Positions 5,883 through 6,929 of a stretch of 6,929 nucleotides of DNA are shown here, in pieces. How positions within the stretch are numbered: the stretch's first letter is position 1; every line of letters starts with the position of its first letter. The DNA lies in NCBI GenBank assembly GCA_041481365.1, contig JBGPBS010000079.1:1-6929 (forward strand). The letters run 5' to 3'. The stretch is from DASPTR01 sp041481365 (lineage in GTDB: Archaea; Thermoproteota; Bathyarchaeia; Bathyarchaeales; Bathycorpusculaceae). Made by a program: the position numbers and the translations under genes. Under the pieces are notes generated by a model. That model did no database searches, had not been told where the DNA came from, and saw only the letters and a program-made list of their open reading frames with translations.

Positions 5883-6305
5883 CTATCTCTGCCCTCCGAG
5901 TGTTTTTCTCAGGTTATCCCTGATCGTATCGATGTTCAACCTTTCTTCGCTGGTATGCCTGTCCTCTTCTTCCTTTGCTTCTCTTGCCTCAGTTTCTTCG
6001 TTGTACTCATCGATGCCTCGATTGGTGTCTTCTATGACTTGTTTAACCCAATCCAGCTTGCTCTTAATGTCATCGATAGTGGTTACAAGCCTAAGCTTGT
6101 CGCCGACTACGAACAGCTTCCTGTCCCATAGACGCAGGCTAGATTTCCATTCACGGTCCAAGATGTCTTGCCATGCATGATTTGGCACGGAATCTAGTGG
6201 GAGATCAATAATGTACGCATTTGGAAAATAGTCATCCCTTCTAATCGGAATAGTGGCGGCATTAATATCTCGTTTGAGCCTTACCTTGCTAGCTGTTTCC
6301 TTCAC
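5883..6305 (-). CDS. Unrecognised charged protein downstream of 16S rRNA
   Basis: I do not recognise this 140-residue family. The first ~75 residues contain a mixed, probably folded segment with several tryptophans (WQDILDREWKSSLRLWDRKL at 45-64) followed by strand-like LFVVGDKLRLVTT (64-76). Residues 77-135 are highly charged and helical, likely a coiled coil (KLDWVKQVIEDTN, then an E/R-rich stretch). There is no signal peptide or membrane segment. GTG 6305 is the start: an in-frame TGA lies just upstream (6315-6317), and GAGGG (6312-6316) is 6 nt before the GTG. A TATA-like AATTTTTAA (6341-6349) predicts a leader of about 14 nt. It follows the 16S gene in the same direction, 245 nt away, but appears to have its own promoter. 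Confidence 0.8.
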   Translation of the reverse strand: MKETASKVRLKRDINAATIPIRRDDYFPNAYIIDLPLDSVPNHAWQDILDREWKSSLRLWDRKLFVVGDKLRLVTTIDDIKSKLDWVKQVIEDTNRGIDEYNEETEAREAKEEEDRHTSEERLNIDTIRDNLRKTLGGQR

Positions 6306-6550
6306 TCTTTGCCCTCAAGACAGTAGTGCATGTTTCAACCTTAAAAATTCTGTGCAGAAGTCAAGCCTGCCACCGAACAGAAAGAAACCGTCGAACGATC
6401 GTAGTAGTAGCAGTCGAAAACCTCGAGCAGACAACAAGCCGCATGTCACACAGCCTTCGGGAAAGAACCGTTAACATGATGATTGGGCTTTGGCGTTCTC
6501 GGTTGTTCCTTGCCTTTCTCCTCCAGCCGATTGCTCAAGGCTTTTTTCGT
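6306..6550 (-). other. 16S rRNA trailer and spacer
   Basis: The stretch after the 16S 3' end contains no tRNA-Ala, no 23S rRNA start and no convincing gene. Short open frames on both strands lack homologous features and well-placed SDs. The first ~60 nt should hold the 3' strand of the 16S processing stem, but its partner lies outside the window. Minus-strand GGAGG (6520-6524) is complementary to the CCTCC of the 16S tail (6552-6556). A minor trinucleotide run (GTA)3 occurs at 6401-6409. Confidence 0.55.
6312..6349 (-). promoter_or_regulatory. Promoter and SD of the 140-residue protein gene
   Basis: Minus-strand AATTTTTAA (6341-6349) is a weak TATA-type element centred about 40 nt before the GTG start, predicting initiation near 6319. 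The GAGGG SD lies at 6312-6316. The T5 run in the box could equally end the upstream 16S precursor transcript. Confidence 0.4.

Positions 6551-6929
<379 letters not shown>

Noticed and set aside
5811..6180. Plus-strand open frames opposite the 140-residue gene
   Set aside because: They are mirror frames of the minus-strand gene, which has the better SD, promoter and composition.
6361..6477. Minus-strand ORF of 38 codons in the 16S trailer
   Set aside because: No SD, repetitive ACT codons from a trinucleotide run, no recognisable features.
6474..6482. C box-like ATGATGA on the plus strand
   Set aside because: No D or D' box (CTGA) and no second C' box at C/D sRNA spacing.

Overview
The window comes from an archaeon. 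Its contents are RadA (the archaeal RecA/Rad51 recombinase), an archaeal-type NEMF/RqcH protein, the last ~380 nt of an archaeal 16S rRNA on the minus strand, TATA-like boxes about 25-40 nt upstream of most genes, and Shine-Dalgarno (SD) sites matching the 16S tail. The 16S sequence and the gene mix look most like a Bathyarchaeia (MCG) or related TACK lineage; this is an impression, since no tree could be run.

Layout. 1-143 (-): N-terminus of a class I fumarate hydratase alpha subunit, running off the left edge. 144-352: divergent promoter region, perhaps with a 41-codon ORF on the minus strand. 353-1854 (+): radA and, 2 nt later, an unrecognised 151-residue protein with an internal repeat. 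1851-2156 (-): a three-helix membrane protein resembling EMC6, whose stop codon overlaps that of the convergent gene. 2296-3192 (-): a class I aldolase of the DapA/NAL superfamily that lacks the DapA substrate arginine. 3193-3343: divergent promoters. 3344-5398 (+): the NEMF/RqcH protein of ribosome-associated quality control. 5399-5882: no convincing protein gene, but 5634-5818 contains several perfect inverted repeats bracketed by a TATA-like box and a hairpin with a T-tract, so it is a candidate structured RNA. 5883-6305 (-): an unrecognised 140-residue charged protein. 6306-6550: 16S trailer. 6551-6929 (-): 3' part of the 16S rRNA gene.

These are mostly separate housekeeping units. Only radA and the 151-residue gene look like an operon. 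The fumarase/radA and aldolase/rqcH pairs are divergent and share short promoter regions. A loose theme is protein synthesis and biogenesis (16S, RqcH, EMC6-like). The points most worth following are the candidate RNA downstream of rqcH, the EMC6-like protein, and the lack of tRNA-Ala or 23S rRNA after the 16S gene.
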